NCBI GenBank assembly: GCA_002733205.1
Contig: NVUW01000004.1
Span: 310,001-374,000, forward strand
Length of the DNA stretch: 64,000 bases
Reading direction: 5' to 3'
Origin: Thalassobium sp.
GTDB lineage: Bacteria; Pseudomonadota; Gammaproteobacteria; Pseudomonadales; Oceanobacteraceae
The position numbers and the translations under genes are program-made. How positions within the stretch are numbered: the stretch's first letter is position 1; the number at the start of each line of letters is the position of its first letter. The notes under the pieces are model-generated. The model saw nothing but the letters and a program-made list of their open reading frames with translations. It searched no databases and had not been told where the DNA came from. This document shows positions 17,768 to 26,584 of this stretch, piece by piece.

Positions 17768-18838
17768 TCAAGTCGTGCGAAAAACCGTGTCCGGGGTCTT
17801 TTCGTTAACGATAACTACAGATGCAGGCTCAAACGCTGCAATTGCAAAACGATCACCGATTGCATAGGCATCGTTCGAACTGATCCAGTCGTTAATGCGG
17901 TTACGTTTCGGCTCGTCTTGATTCTGGCGACGGGTGCGGTCTTCCTGGTAATACAGGTGCAGGTTTTTCAGGTCGGTTACCACCAGGCCGTTATCCGGAA
18001 AGTTCGGCACCTGCACGGCTTTCAGACCGCCATAGGTTGCAGACAGAGTGGTGATACCCAGTTTCTTTTCAGAAGGTTTGCCCGCATGTTCAGTCAGGGT
18101 CTTTCCGATGTCAGCTGCCACCAGAGCGGCACCAACAATCACAACTTCATCACCGGTACGACGCTCGACAGGAATCATCTGGTACAGGTCATACGCTGCT
18201 GCATCCAGATTCTGGTAATCCTCGTTAAATGAACTTTGACCGATAAAAATTTTCCCCATACCAGGGTGCTTACCTTCACCAATAATATTTTCTGGTACCT
18301 GGTCACGCATGACCTGCAGCCAGCCTTTATTCACATCCTGACCCAGCGGATAGGTTGCTTTATTGGTTGTCGCCGCCGCATGAGTACCGTGCCAGCCAAT
18401 GGTGATACGGGTCAGCGCAATGGCTTTAAACACTGCCTTCATATAACGGCTGTAAAAGTCTTTGTAGCGGGCCCAAATATCCAAAGTCGGATATTTGATG
18501 TACACATCAAAGTCTGTCTGTGCCACTTCCCAGGTGGTGCCATCCGGTGCGCCCAGTTCGGTACCAGAACGCTCACCAGAGCCACTGGTATCGGTACGGC
18601 CACCAATCATGCCAACGGCGGCCATATCCAACGCCTGGCCTTTCATATCAACAACCGGGTGCATGCTGATCATTGTCAAGAATTCGGACGACGCCTGAAC
18701 ACTGTCGTTCAGCTTTGTTTCAATCGGCTCCGAAACTGCAAACTGTTCACCTGCAACCACGCCGCTGGCTGCAACGGAATTTGCCACGGCAATGGCGAAC
18801 AGCAGTTTTTTAAATTTAGTTTTGGTTTCATTACGCAT
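17768..18838 (-). CDS. Major capsid protein N-like (gpN)
   Basis: 356 residues, the same length as P2 gpN (357). The N-terminal arm MRNETKTKFKKLL and the core IKYPTLDIWARYKDFYSRY, then NLHLYYQEDRTRR near the C-terminus, correspond closely to gpN landmarks. It assembles the HK97-fold icosahedral head with the scaffold/protease encoded just upstream. Confidence 0.93.
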   Translation of the reverse strand: MRNETKTKFKKLLFAIAVANSVAASGVVAGEQFAVSEPIETKLNDSVQASSEFLTMISMHPVVDMKGQALDMAAVGMIGGRTDTSGSGERSGTELGAPDGTTWEVAQTDFDVYIKYPTLDIWARYKDFYSRYMKAVFKAIALTRITIGWHGTHAAATTNKATYPLGQDVNKGWLQVMRDQVPENIIGEGKHPGMGKIFIGQSSFNEDYQNLDAAAYDLYQMIPVERRTGDEVVIVGAALVAADIGKTLTEHAGKPSEKKLGITTLSATYGGLKAVQVPNFPDNGLVVTDLKNLHLYYQEDRTRRQNQDEPKRNRINDWISSNDAYAIGDRFAIAAFEPASVVIVNEKTPDTVFRTT

Positions 18839-18896
18839 ATCGGTTTCCCTTTTCTTTCAGCTGTTCAGCCTTGCTTGCGTTCAGTGGTTTTTTAAA

Positions 18897-19769
18897 TCAG
18901 CAGATACAAGAAGTATCTTCGTCTTCAGATGGGCCAGTTAAATCAGTGAACTGAGTGTTATTGCCCGGTGTTTTTTTCAGCTCTGCGAACTGCTCTTCAA
19001 GTTTATTCTGGCCTTCCTGGATGGCTTTCAGAGTTTTAGCGACTTCAGCAGCACTGAATTGTTTATCGTCGCCATCATCTCCAGCCGGTGGCGTTGCCGG
19101 TTCCGGTTCTTTTTTCAGTTCGGCAATGGCTGCGGTGAATTTTTCGCCCTGGGCTTCAATGGCTGAAGTAAAGGCGGTGGTCAGTTGTTTCAGTTGTTCA
19201 TGTGTCATAGCGTCTTCGTCCTGTTCAGGTTCTTGTGTCTGTTGAATGGGTGAGTGGGTGCTGAAGCGGTCCATCAGACTACGCAAACCACCCATAAAGC
19301 TGGTGAACTTATCGCCCTGGCTATCCTGCACGGTAAATTCCAGCGGCTTAGGTTCGGTGAACAGCGGCTTTTCACCATTAGGCAGCGCGCTGAATTTCAT
19401 CATGTCGGTGCCAATGCTTGATGGTTTATCGGTAACCGCAAGACGGAATAAATACCACTTACCTTCCACTTCTTTCGGCCAGATGCTGAACCAGAGTCGC
19501 TGCCCCATCCGGTTCATTTCCATCAGCCGGAAATTAGCGTTCAGTTTTCCTTCCAGTGACACCCGCCCAACTTTTTCACCCAATCGAACTTCAGCAACAT
19601 GGCCATAGGCTCCGAAGTAATCCAGCTCATGGTCAGCATCAATAACGGCGGTGTAATAATTCGGGTCATAGCGTTCCGCCATGTCGCGCAGCCATTGCTC
19701 TTCAATTACGCGGCCGTCTACGGTTTCGCCTGCTGTTGCTAACGTGAACCACTGATCAATTACCGGCAT
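18897..19769 (-). CDS. Capsid scaffold/protease O-like (gpO)
   Basis: 290 residues. The N-terminal half is a serine protease domain with DADHELDYFG (likely catalytic His) and LAVTDKPSSIGT (likely catalytic Ser). The C-terminal part is helical and charged (Glu/Lys-rich), serving as the internal scaffold. First gene of the minus-strand late transcript, divergent from the terminase ATPase with 223 nt between, where both late promoters should lie. Confidence 0.9.
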   Translation of the reverse strand: MPVIDQWFTLATAGETVDGRVIEEQWLRDMAERYDPNYYTAVIDADHELDYFGAYGHVAEVRLGEKVGRVSLEGKLNANFRLMEMNRMGQRLWFSIWPKEVEGKWYLFRLAVTDKPSSIGTDMMKFSALPNGEKPLFTEPKPLEFTVQDSQGDKFTSFMGGLRSLMDRFSTHSPIQQTQEPEQDEDAMTHEQLKQLTTAFTSAIEAQGEKFTAAIAELKKEPEPATPPAGDDGDDKQFSAAEVAKTLKAIQEGQNKLEEQFAELKKTPGNNTQFTDLTGPSEDEDTSCIC

Positions 19770-19992
19770 TGCATATCCCCGCCCTTTATCGTTTTCGCTT
19801 CTGCGTTCGGCTTATTGCCTTTCGAGATGTGCAGACTAGCCATTTAAAACGCGGTTTTTTAGCAGCAAAAATTCGCTATTTTTCTATTTGCGTATATCCA
19901 GAAGCCTTTAAAAATATTCGCCGCGTTTTTATATCTCCGGGTTTATACACTGCAGAAAATCACCGCATTAACCGGCACAGAATTCTGCAGAT
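19770..19992. promoter_or_regulatory. Divergent late promoter region (O/P)
   Basis: An AT-rich intergenic region between the oppositely oriented scaffold and terminase genes. In P2 the equivalent region carries two Ogr/Delta-activated promoters with TGT-N12-ACA elements about 55 nt upstream of transcription. I could not find a clean match by eye, so the exact sites remain unassigned. Confidence 0.45.
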
Positions 19993-21864
19993 ATGGCGAA
20001 ACGATATTCAGACGACATCAAAGCGCTGGCGCGCACCCTGTTTATAAAGCGGGTAACGGTTCCGGATATTGCGCGGGAAACCGGCGTCCCCCGCCGCACA
20101 CTTTATGACTGGATTGAAAAAGACGGCTGGCACGATTTGGTAAAGACAGACGACATTGAAGAAGCCTATAACCGCCGCATCCTGACCATATTGAACAGCA
20201 AAGACACGTTAAGCCCAGCCCAGCTGAATGAAATTGAGCGGCTGCAGACGCTGCTGGCCAAGCACCAGAAAATTCAGGGCCGCATTGCAGCAGTAACCCT
20301 GCCCGGCGACCCTGACCCTATCCAGATGCAGGCACACCACCTGCAGGGCAATCTGCCGCTTGATGCTGACCACCAGGCAGCAGTCAAGGCACAGCACAAT
20401 GCTGAAGTGACAGGCGGCCGTAAAAAGAAAAGGCAGAAGAACGACTTCAGCGGCATCAGCCGTGATGAGATTTTGGAAAAGCTGAAAAGCAAGCTGTTCC
20501 CGTACCAGTTGGCAGAATTTCAGAAGCTGCTTAACGACCCTGATAACGAAAAATTCCGCCGCCGCTTTTATTTAAAATCGCGGCAGATCGGATGGACGTT
20601 TTACTGTTCGGCCGAAGCGTTCGCGCTTGCACTTCTGGAAGGCCGCAACAAAGCCTTTTTGTCAGCCAGTAAAAATCAGTCACGCCTGTTTAAGCGCTAT
20701 ATTTTGGCGTTCGCAATGGAATGGTTCGGCGTTGAAGTAAAAGGCGGTGATGAAGTTACCATCCACACCGACCACGGCCCGGTGACGTTCTGGTTTTTAT
20801 CCACCAATAGCAGCACAGCTCAGGGGCCATCCGGTGATGTGTATCTGGATGAAGTGTTCTGGATTCGGGACTTTGAAAAGCTGAATAAGCTGGCCGGTGC
20901 CATTGCATCGCACAAGCATTACCGCAAAACGTATTTTTCAACGCCGTCCGTTAAATCGCACGACGCCTATGCACTATGGAGCGGCGAGGAATATCAGAAG
21001 GTACAAGAAAAACGGCCGCACCTGCCAACCTTTGAAATGCCGACCAAAAAACAATTACAGCTTGGTCATGCGGCAAATGATGGTATGTACCGCAAAGTCA
21101 TCACCATTCACGATGCTATGGCCGGTGGCTGTAATCTTTTCCGCCTGTCTGATTTAGAAATTGAGAACGTGCCGGAAGTCTTCCGGCAGCTGTATGAATG
21201 CGAATTCATCGACGACCAGAACAGCGCCTTTATTCTTAACCAGCTTCTGGGCTGCGCCGCCAATGATGACCGCTGGCACGGCTTCAAGCCCGGTGCTGCA
21301 CGCCCCTATGGCAACCGTCCGGTGGCCATTGGTTACGATCCCAGCCGGACCCGCGACTGGGCCGAAGTGGTTGTGCTGGCGATACCGACAACAGCCGGTG
21401 GCCGCTTCACGCTGCTGGAACGCATCAGCATGAAAAACGAAAACTGGCAGTTCCAGGCGCAGAGCATTAAGGAGCTGTGCGACCGCTATAACGTGGTGTT
21501 TATCGGCATTGACTGCACCGGCCCCGGTAACGGCGTTTTTGAACAAGTGCAGAACTTCTACCCGGCTGCGACGCCGATCCACTACAGCGTGGACGCAAAA
21601 ACCCGTCTGGTGCTGAAAGCCCAGGCAGTTATTTCAAAAGACCGCATCCGCTGGTCAGCCGACTATGTAGACATTCCGATGGCGTTTATGGCCATCCGCC
21701 GTCAGGCCACTGGCAGCGGCATCAGCTATGTGGCCGCCCGTGACAGCAAGATAGGCCACGCCGATGTGGCATGGGCAATCATGCACGCACTGCAGGTTGA
21801 AGACCTGACCGCCGACACCCCAAACGACAAGAAAACCACCGTTATCATCAGTGAGGCCGCGTAA
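19993..21864 (+). CDS. Terminase large subunit, ATPase P-like (gpP)
   Basis: A 623-residue packaging motor. An N-terminal helix-turn-helix (about residues 10-50, with VPDIARETGVPRRTLYDWIE) is followed by the ATPase, with a P-loop-like KSRQIGWTFY near residue 196 and Walker B GDVYLDEVFW near residue 280. A C-terminal RNase-H-like nuclease has acidic residues in AIGYDPSRTRDWAE and IGIDCTG. Its stop touches the portal start. Confidence 0.95.
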   Translation: MAKRYSDDIKALARTLFIKRVTVPDIARETGVPRRTLYDWIEKDGWHDLVKTDDIEEAYNRRILTILNSKDTLSPAQLNEIERLQTLLAKHQKIQGRIAAVTLPGDPDPIQMQAHHLQGNLPLDADHQAAVKAQHNAEVTGGRKKKRQKNDFSGISRDEILEKLKSKLFPYQLAEFQKLLNDPDNEKFRRRFYLKSRQIGWTFYCSAEAFALALLEGRNKAFLSASKNQSRLFKRYILAFAMEWFGVEVKGGDEVTIHTDHGPVTFWFLSTNSSTAQGPSGDVYLDEVFWIRDFEKLNKLAGAIASHKHYRKTYFSTPSVKSHDAYALWSGEEYQKVQEKRPHLPTFEMPTKKQLQLGHAANDGMYRKVITIHDAMAGGCNLFRLSDLEIENVPEVFRQLYECEFIDDQNSAFILNQLLGCAANDDRWHGFKPGAARPYGNRPVAIGYDPSRTRDWAEVVVLAIPTTAGGRFTLLERISMKNENWQFQAQSIKELCDRYNVVFIGIDCTGPGNGVFEQVQNFYPAATPIHYSVDAKTRLVLKAQAVISKDRIRWSADYVDIPMAFMAIRRQATGSGISYVAARDSKIGHADVAWAIMHALQVEDLTADTPNDKKTTVIISEAA

Positions 21865-22913
21865 TGAGCAAGCGCCGTAAATCAGCACGACAAACCGCAC
21901 AACAGCCCGTAAAACATCAGCACACGGCAGAGGCGGCGGCCGGTGCCGTTGGGTTTTCGTTCGGCGATCCGGAACCCGTGGTAAACGGTCTGGCCGACAT
22001 TCTGGGCGTCTATTACTACGAAGACGCCGATTATTACACCCCGCCCCTGCTACCTAGCGGGTTAGATACTTTGGCGCGTAAAAACGGCATTCATCGCCGC
22101 TGTATTAACTTCAAAGTGCAGCAGGCCAGCATCTGCTATCAGCCGCAGACAAACGGCATGCCGAAACGCGATTTCGCCCGCTGTGCGCGTGATCTTCAGA
22201 CCTTCGGTTACTTCTTTTTTCAGGAAATCCGCGGCGTACTCGGCAATACACTGGGCTATCGCCATGTACCGGCGCTGAATATGCGTGTGCGCCCGAAAGG
22301 CCAGTATCTGATGCTGGTTAACGGTTCATTAGGCCAAATTGAATTTTCACCTGGTGAAATTCACATGGGGCTGCAGTACGACACCGGCCAGTGCATCTAC
22401 GGCGTGCCAGATTGGATTGGCGGACTGCAGGACGTATTTTTAAGCAGCGAAAGCACCCTGTTCCGCCGCCGCTATTTTCTGAACGGCTCGCACATGGGGT
22501 ACATCCTGTACACCACCGACAAGAACATGGACAAAGACCTGGAAAAGAAAATTGCAGAAGCCGTGAAACAGAGCAAAGGCCCCGGCAATTTCCGCAGCAT
22601 GTACCTAAATATTCCGGGTGGTGATAAAGACGCGGTGAAGCTGATCCCGGTTGGCGATATTGGCCAGAAAGACGAATTCAACACCATCAAAACGATCAGC
22701 AAAAACGAAATTCTGATCGCCCACGGAATGCAACCGGCACTGGCCGGCATGGCACCGGACAATGCCGGCGGCTTTGGTGACATTGAAAAGATTCAGCGGT
22801 TCTACCGCCAGAATGAAGTCCGCGCCCAGGTAGAGCCCTTTATGGAAATGAACGACATTCTGGGGCGCCGTGTGTTTGATTTTGACTTTGACACCGGAGT
22901 TGACATTCAGTGA
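21864..22913 (+). CDS. Portal protein Q-like (gpQ)
   Basis: 349 residues, the P2 gpQ length (344). It has the phage_portal pattern including LPSGLDTLARKNGIHRRCI and a GAMPASAGM-type equivalent (HGMQPALAGMAPDNAGGFGD) near the C-terminus. It forms the dodecameric ring through which DNA is packaged. It overlaps the terminase stop by one nt. Confidence 0.95.
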   Translation: MSKRRKSARQTAQQPVKHQHTAEAAAGAVGFSFGDPEPVVNGLADILGVYYYEDADYYTPPLLPSGLDTLARKNGIHRRCINFKVQQASICYQPQTNGMPKRDFARCARDLQTFGYFFFQEIRGVLGNTLGYRHVPALNMRVRPKGQYLMLVNGSLGQIEFSPGEIHMGLQYDTGQCIYGVPDWIGGLQDVFLSSESTLFRRRYFLNGSHMGYILYTTDKNMDKDLEKKIAEAVKQSKGPGNFRSMYLNIPGGDKDAVKLIPVGDIGQKDEFNTIKTISKNEILIAHGMQPALAGMAPDNAGGFGDIEKIQRFYRQNEVRAQVEPFMEMNDILGRRVFDFDFDTGVDIQ

Positions 22914-22968
22914 TCCCGAACGAAAAGCCCGTGAATGCTGATATTTTGCACAGTCGTGGTTATAATTT

Positions 22969-22974
22969 GTCGCG
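22969..22974 (+). promoter_or_regulatory. Candidate promoter -10 for the Ogr gene
   Basis: TATAAT preceded by TGGT (extended -10 type), about 45 nt upstream of the Ogr start and inside the end of the preceding frame. The -35 is poor, as expected if activated or extended. Confidence 0.35.
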
Positions 22975-23017
22975 TGCTCTTATTGAGCCGCGCCAGCTAA
23001 TCACCGAGGTTTCCGCC

Positions 23018-23281
23018 ATGCGTATCAAATGCCCTGACTGCCAGCAGAAGGCCACCGTCTACAGCCGCGCCAATACCTCCGATGATATGAACTCTGTTTA
23101 TGCCCGCTGCACCAATCGCCAGTGTGAAAAGTTCGACCATTCTTTTGTCTGCCATGTAGCATTCAGCCACTGGATAAATCCGAAAGAAGCCGCCCTTCAA
23201 CTAACGTTTGAAATGCTCTTTGACCAGCTGCCCCACGCTAACCGTGCAGAGCTTGTGCAGCAGCTGGCCGCCCGTGTTTAA
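23018..23281 (+). CDS. Late transcription activator, Ogr/Delta-like zinc finger
   Basis: 87 residues starting MRIKCPDCQQKATVYSR. The P2 Ogr signature is complete: Cys-x2-Cys near the start and Cys-x4-Cys (CTNRQC) near residue 30, which bind one zinc, followed by the helical region that contacts the RNA polymerase alpha subunit. Ogr switches on the late head and tail operons. A longer in-frame extension to 22910 overlaps the portal gene and has no similarity, so I chose the internal ATG. Confidence 0.9.
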   Translation: MRIKCPDCQQKATVYSRANTSDDMNSVYARCTNRQCEKFDHSFVCHVAFSHWINPKEAALQLTFEMLFDQLPHANRAELVQQLAARV

Positions 23282-23296
23282 CCCTCCCCTGTTTTT

Positions 23297-23482
23297 TTAA
23301 CTCTCCATCGATCTCCTGATTATCTCCCTTACCTGCTCCAGTATCAGCGTTACCCCGGCCACCTCCCTGTCTGAAAGCACTAAATCCTGATTTGGTGCTT
23401 TCGCTGCAAGCAGCCCGCACAGTCCGCTGAGTATCTCTTCAGCATTATCAAGTGCTTGCACTACTGGTATTGCGTCTGACAT
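23297..23482 (-). CDS. Small phage protein, unknown
   Basis: 61 residues starting MSDAIPVVQALDNAEEIL, with a good AAGGA ribosome site 6 nt upstream, which decides this start over an upstream ATG. The product is mostly helical and slightly acidic with no motif. It converges on the Ogr gene end, with only 15 nt between. Confidence 0.5.
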   Translation of the reverse strand: MSDAIPVVQALDNAEEILSGLCGLLAAKAPNQDLVLSDREVAGVTLILEQVREIIRRSMES

Positions 23483-23589
23483 TCGTCCTTCTCCGTGTCT
23501 TATTGTCACTGCTCACAGTGACTTGAAGTTAACTTCATTCAACAACCTGCGCCTGTGCCATACCGTGAACGCTTTTTAAGCGCCTCTCT

Positions 23590-23805
23590 ATGTCATCAAT
23601 CAAGGTACGGTTCGGCAGTCGCCTGCGTCAGTTGCGCATAGCGCGCAACATCACACAGCTGCAATTGGCAGAGGCTTGCGGGGTGTCGGTTGAATCCATC
23701 AGTAATATCGAACGCGGCAAGCATGGTCCGCGTTTAGAGCTGATTGCCGACCTGGCCACCGCCCTTTCAATTCCCATTTCTGAGCTTTTCCGGTTCGATA
23801 ACTGA
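23590..23805 (+). CDS. XRE-family regulator (small)
   Basis: 71 residues that are essentially one Cro/CI-type helix-turn-helix: RLRQLRIARNITQLQLAEACGVSVESISNIERGKHGP (shown shortened here: RNITQLQLAEACGVSVESIS). No extra domain. It lies next to a second XRE gene upstream of a HicA/HicB-like pair and may regulate that accessory block rather than lysogeny. Confidence 0.85.
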   Translation: MSSIKVRFGSRLRQLRIARNITQLQLAEACGVSVESISNIERGKHGPRLELIADLATALSIPISELFRFDN

Positions 23806-23912
23806 CACTCAGCATATTATCGAAAAACTACTGTCTATTGTGCTCACCCATGAGCATGACTGACAGTTTTTGTCTACTATTCGCGCAAATTTGAGCAACC
23901 CGGTTTTTATAC

Positions 23913-24212
23913 ATGGTCACTGGTCGTGAGTGGCGGGCCATCAGGGAAGAGATACTGCGTATGAGTCAACAGCAACTGGCAGACAAAATAGGCACCAGCA
24001 GGCAGCGGGTCAGCCGTGTAGAACGCGATCTGGCTGAATACAGCTTCAGCCAGTTAAAAGCCCTGCAAGATATTGCGGGGCTTCCTCTGGCCTTTCTGCT
24101 CAACCTTGAAGATGACCCACCGCCCTGGATAAACGCCTATATGGCGCTGGATAAAGCCAAGCGCCGTCAGCTCGACGGCTTCATTCTTGCCGCCATAAAA
24201 TTACTTAAATAA
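23913..24212 (+). CDS. XRE-family regulator with C-terminal extension
   Basis: 99 residues. The helix-turn-helix at about residues 8-60 includes SQQQLADKIGTSRQRVSRVE. A short C-terminal part (residues 65-99) is helical. Its stop lies at the edge of a TGTAGA/TCTACA palindrome preceding the HicA-like gene, so it may bind there. Confidence 0.82.
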   Translation: MVTGREWRAIREEILRMSQQQLADKIGTSRQRVSRVERDLAEYSFSQLKALQDIAGLPLAFLLNLEDDPPPWINAYMALDKAKRRQLDGFILAAIKLLK

Positions 24213-24249
24213 TGTAGACTTTTATCTACACTGTAGTATTATGTCTACA
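24213..24249 (+). promoter_or_regulatory. Operator: TGTAGA-N6-TCTACA palindrome with extra half-sites
   Basis: TGTAGA at 24213-24218 and TCTACA at 24225-24230 form a perfect 6-bp inverted repeat. CTGTAG follows at 24231 and GTCTACAT at 24242-24249. Related GTCTAC half-sites occur upstream near 23870. The cluster sits directly in front of the HicA-like start, the usual place for TA autoregulation. Confidence 0.55.
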
Positions 24250-24279
24250 TCGAAACAGCAAACGGGAGGTGCCAAGTCG

Positions 24280-24504
24280 ATGAAGAAACACCCCAACAAA
24301 GAGATCAGAGCCGCGATTGAAGTGGCGCTGGCAGCGGGTTGGGAGGTGGTGGAGCCGGGCAAGTCAGCCCACTGTTACTGCAGGCTCCGGTGCGGTACAG
24401 CAGAACACAGAGATTGTATTTTCTCTGTCTGGAGTACCCCAAAAAACCCCCAGCATCATGCTGAAATGATCTTAAAGAAAGTCAGGCGGTGCGCCCCCGA
24501 ATAG
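24280..24504 (+). CDS. HicA-like toxin
   Basis: 74 residues starting MKKHPNKEIRAAIEVALAAG, with ribosome site GGGAGGT 9 nt upstream. A longer form from 24241 would start inside the operator. It has the HicA-type dsRBD-like layout: a helix, then GWEVVEPGKSAHCY, where the Ser-x-His is the likely catalytic His of the mRNA interferase, then a beta hairpin and the STPKNPQHHA segment seen in this subgroup. It is followed by its probable antitoxin. Confidence 0.68.
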   Translation: MKKHPNKEIRAAIEVALAAGWEVVEPGKSAHCYCRLRCGTAEHRDCIFSVWSTPKNPQHHAEMILKKVRRCAPE

Positions 24505-24567
24505 GGGGCAGGCTGGCGAAGATGGGGAATTGATAGGCACTGAACGAACACACACAGGAAGAAGGAT

Positions 24568-25047
24568 ATGAACACATACGAATTTACCATCATGCTGGCC
24601 GGGGTTGATCTGGCCACCGAAGACCTGGAAGACCGCATTGTAGCGGCTGGCTGTGACGATGCCCTGCTGTGCTTCTGCGGCGAAACCCCATACCTGGAGT
24701 TTGAGCGCCAGGCGGAAAACTCAGAAATGGCTATCCGCACTGCACTGGCAGAGCTGGCCGAAGTTGGCCTGCAGGCAGCATCCATTCAGGAAGCGGGCTA
24801 TGTAACGGTGACCGGTGCAGCAGCAATGGCTGACATCAAAAAAGGAACCCTTGACCACTACGCCAAAGGCCGACGCGGTGAGGGCTTCCCAGCGCCCCGC
24901 TACGGCCTGCAAACCGGAACCCCGCTGTACTGGTGGCCGGAAGTGGCTGAATGGCTGGTGAGCAACGACAAGGCACCGGCCACACTGGCCGAAACAGCGC
25001 AGGCAGCGGTTAAACTTTCTCCCGACCATGACCGGCTGTGTGCTTAA
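24568..25047 (+). CDS. HicB-like / DNA-binding antitoxin partner
   Basis: 159 residues. The N-terminal half (MNTYEFTIMLAGVDLATEDL...) resembles the HicB partial RNase-H-like fold. The C-terminal half carries a MerR-like winged helix (about residues 85-140) with KKGTLDHYAKGRRGEGFPAP and a Trp-rich WWPEVAEWL wing, suitable for binding the upstream palindrome. Proteins of this two-part build commonly sit beside HicA-like proteins of the preceding type. Confidence 0.65.
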   Translation: MNTYEFTIMLAGVDLATEDLEDRIVAAGCDDALLCFCGETPYLEFERQAENSEMAIRTALAELAEVGLQAASIQEAGYVTVTGAAAMADIKKGTLDHYAKGRRGEGFPAPRYGLQTGTPLYWWPEVAEWLVSNDKAPATLAETAQAAVKLSPDHDRLCA

Positions 25048-25073
25048 CCACTAATTTCCCGGCCATAAAGTAA

Positions 25074-25104
25074 AAAGCCCCGGAACTTGCCGGGGCTTTT
25101 TTAT
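25074..25104 (+). terminator. Rho-independent terminator after the HicA/HicB-like pair
   Basis: AAAAAGCCCCGG-AACTTG-CCGGGGCTTTTTT: a 7-bp GC stem with A- and T-tracts on either side, so it can act in both directions and also end transcripts arriving from the right. Confidence 0.85.
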
Positions 25105-25161
25105 TTCATTAACCAATGAATGATCGCGTCCATTAATGATGGCTCACCTCTGATTGCCGGG

Positions 25162-25416
25162 TTATGCCTTATAGCCGTCGATCAGTTTTTTCAGCGGGTG
25201 AATGCCTTCATCAAAAAACATCACGTCAAAGTCACCTATAGTGATTCGCTTGTACTCCACCCAATCTTCCTTTTCCAGGGGCGGTACTTTACCTGAAGTC
25301 CAAGCAGCGACACAGGCGCCTGGATCTACCGATAATTGCCAGCGTACATGCGGCACGTTCTCAACAAAAGCTCTTTGCCCGTCGGCTGGGCCACCCACAA
25401 ATAAAATTTCTTCCAC
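25162..25416 (-). CDS. Phage hypothetical protein with GGPADGQR motif
   Basis: 84 residues from a GTG start chosen for the strong GGGAGGA site 8 nt upstream. It opens VEEILFVGGPADGQRAFVEN and has a later VEYKRITIGDFDVMFF segment. Small proteins with this opening motif and a Tyr-x-Arg strand are widespread in phages and plasmids, with no assigned function. Confidence 0.6.
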   Translation of the reverse strand: MEEILFVGGPADGQRAFVENVPHVRWQLSVDPGACVAAWTSGKVPPLEKEDWVEYKRITIGDFDVMFFDEGIHPLKKLIDGYKA

Positions 25417-25477
25417 GCTCAATTCCTCCCGATTGCCTGACGGCATCATAACAAACATTTGATTCTTAGACTGTCAC

Positions 25478-25496
25478 ACCGGGGCCTTCGGCCCCG
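25478..25496 (-). terminator. Short GC hairpin, possible terminator
   Basis: GGGGCCTTCGGCCCC with a UUCG-type loop lies between two minus-strand genes. A T-tract is weak, so this may be a transcript-stabilising hairpin. Confidence 0.4.
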
Positions 25497-25507
25497 TTAT
25501 CTGTTGC

Positions 25508-26083
25508 TTATACACCCAGCCGCTTCAGCAGCTTGTCCACCGCTTCCGCCGCTTCGCCGTTCTTCGCTTCGCTGGCGGTACAACGGCTGGCAATATCAAA
25601 CACCTGGCGCAGTTCCAGGTGTGAACCCTGATTGTTCTGGTTTTGCACAGCCTCAACCACCAGGCCAACACGCTGGCCGGTAAATTCCTGCGCCACCTGC
25701 ACCTGCTGGCCCTGATCGTTAACACCTACGCCCCAGCTGAACCCCGGCAGGCCCATCAGGTACAGCATGGCGTTAATAAAATTCGCACCGAATACCGGCG
25801 TTTGTCCATCGGCCTGCAGATACGTCAGCGACACCGTGCCGCGTTTTTCTTCATCATCCATAAAGCGCACCAGCACAGCATGGCTGCCGGTTTCGTTGCG
25901 GCGGTATTCAACGCGGGTAATGGTGGCGTGCACTTCGCCGGTTTCGGTAATAAACGGCATATCCCCCGCTTTTTCTGCGCTGGCTTCATCGAGTACAAAG
26001 GCATAACCCGCCGGCCTCATGGCTGCAGGATTCGGGGCGCTGTTGTTCATGGCGGTCTGGTGTTGGTTGAATGGCTGTTGCAT
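25508..26083 (-). CDS. Phage early-region protein, unknown (possible ssDNA-binding type)
   Basis: 191 residues. The core contains TGEVHATITRVEYRRNETG and SWGVGVNDQGQQVQVAQEF, a beta-rich arrangement. The C-terminus is helical with EAAEAVDKLLKRLGV. The layout is compatible with phage ssDNA-binding or DUF669-like proteins next to replication genes, but I see no diagnostic motif. Start could also be the internal Met at residue 12. Confidence 0.5.
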   Translation of the reverse strand: MQQPFNQHQTAMNNSAPNPAAMRPAGYAFVLDEASAEKAGDMPFITETGEVHATITRVEYRRNETGSHAVLVRFMDDEEKRGTVSLTYLQADGQTPVFGANFINAMLYLMGLPGFSWGVGVNDQGQQVQVAQEFTGQRVGLVVEAVQNQNNQGSHLELRQVFDIASRCTASEAKNGEAAEAVDKLLKRLGV

Positions 26084-26104
26084 GGTTTTTTCTCGCTCTG
26101 TTGA

Positions 26105-26584
26105 TTAATCGTTTGTAATAAATTCAAGATGCTTTTTTTTCAGGAACCCGCTTTTAATGGCAGCCTCTATCATCCTGATCAATTCCGTTGTCTTACTTTC
26201 TGTCAGTGTCAGATATTCAAGCCGGGCATCTTCAAGCTTTCTGCGCAGCTTCCAGTTATCGTGCTTAAGGCATTCAATTCGCTTAATGGCAGCAGCGGCC
26301 ACCTGTATGGCTTGCTGCTGATCTGTTCCTTCCGGTGTTATGTTTACCAGCTTTGCCAGCTGCATCATTTCTTGGTTCATCATGGTCAACTCGTCCTCTG
26401 CAACTGCATAAATAAAACGGCCTTGCCCATCACATTCGGCCCGCGCTTTTTTAATCGCTTTGACTCCTGTCATGGCAATAACCCGGACGGCAAAACCGCC
26501 CTGGCTGAATACCCAAAACGCCACCGGGCAAGGTGCACGCTTTGGCATATATTCCGCGAACATATCCAGCTGGTTCTCAGTCAT
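26105..26584 (-). CDS. Phage hypothetical protein
   Basis: 159 residues: an N-terminal MTENQLDMFAEYMPK tag, a beta-rich section, then a long helical, likely coiled-coil part (about residues 105-150). It overlaps the upstream membrane-protein gene by 4 nt. Not recognised. Confidence 0.55.
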   Translation of the reverse strand: MTENQLDMFAEYMPKRAPCPVAFWVFSQGGFAVRVIAMTGVKAIKKARAECDGQGRFIYAVAEDELTMMNQEMMQLAKLVNITPEGTDQQQAIQVAAAAIKRIECLKHDNWKLRRKLEDARLEYLTLTESKTTELIRMIEAAIKSGFLKKKHLEFITND

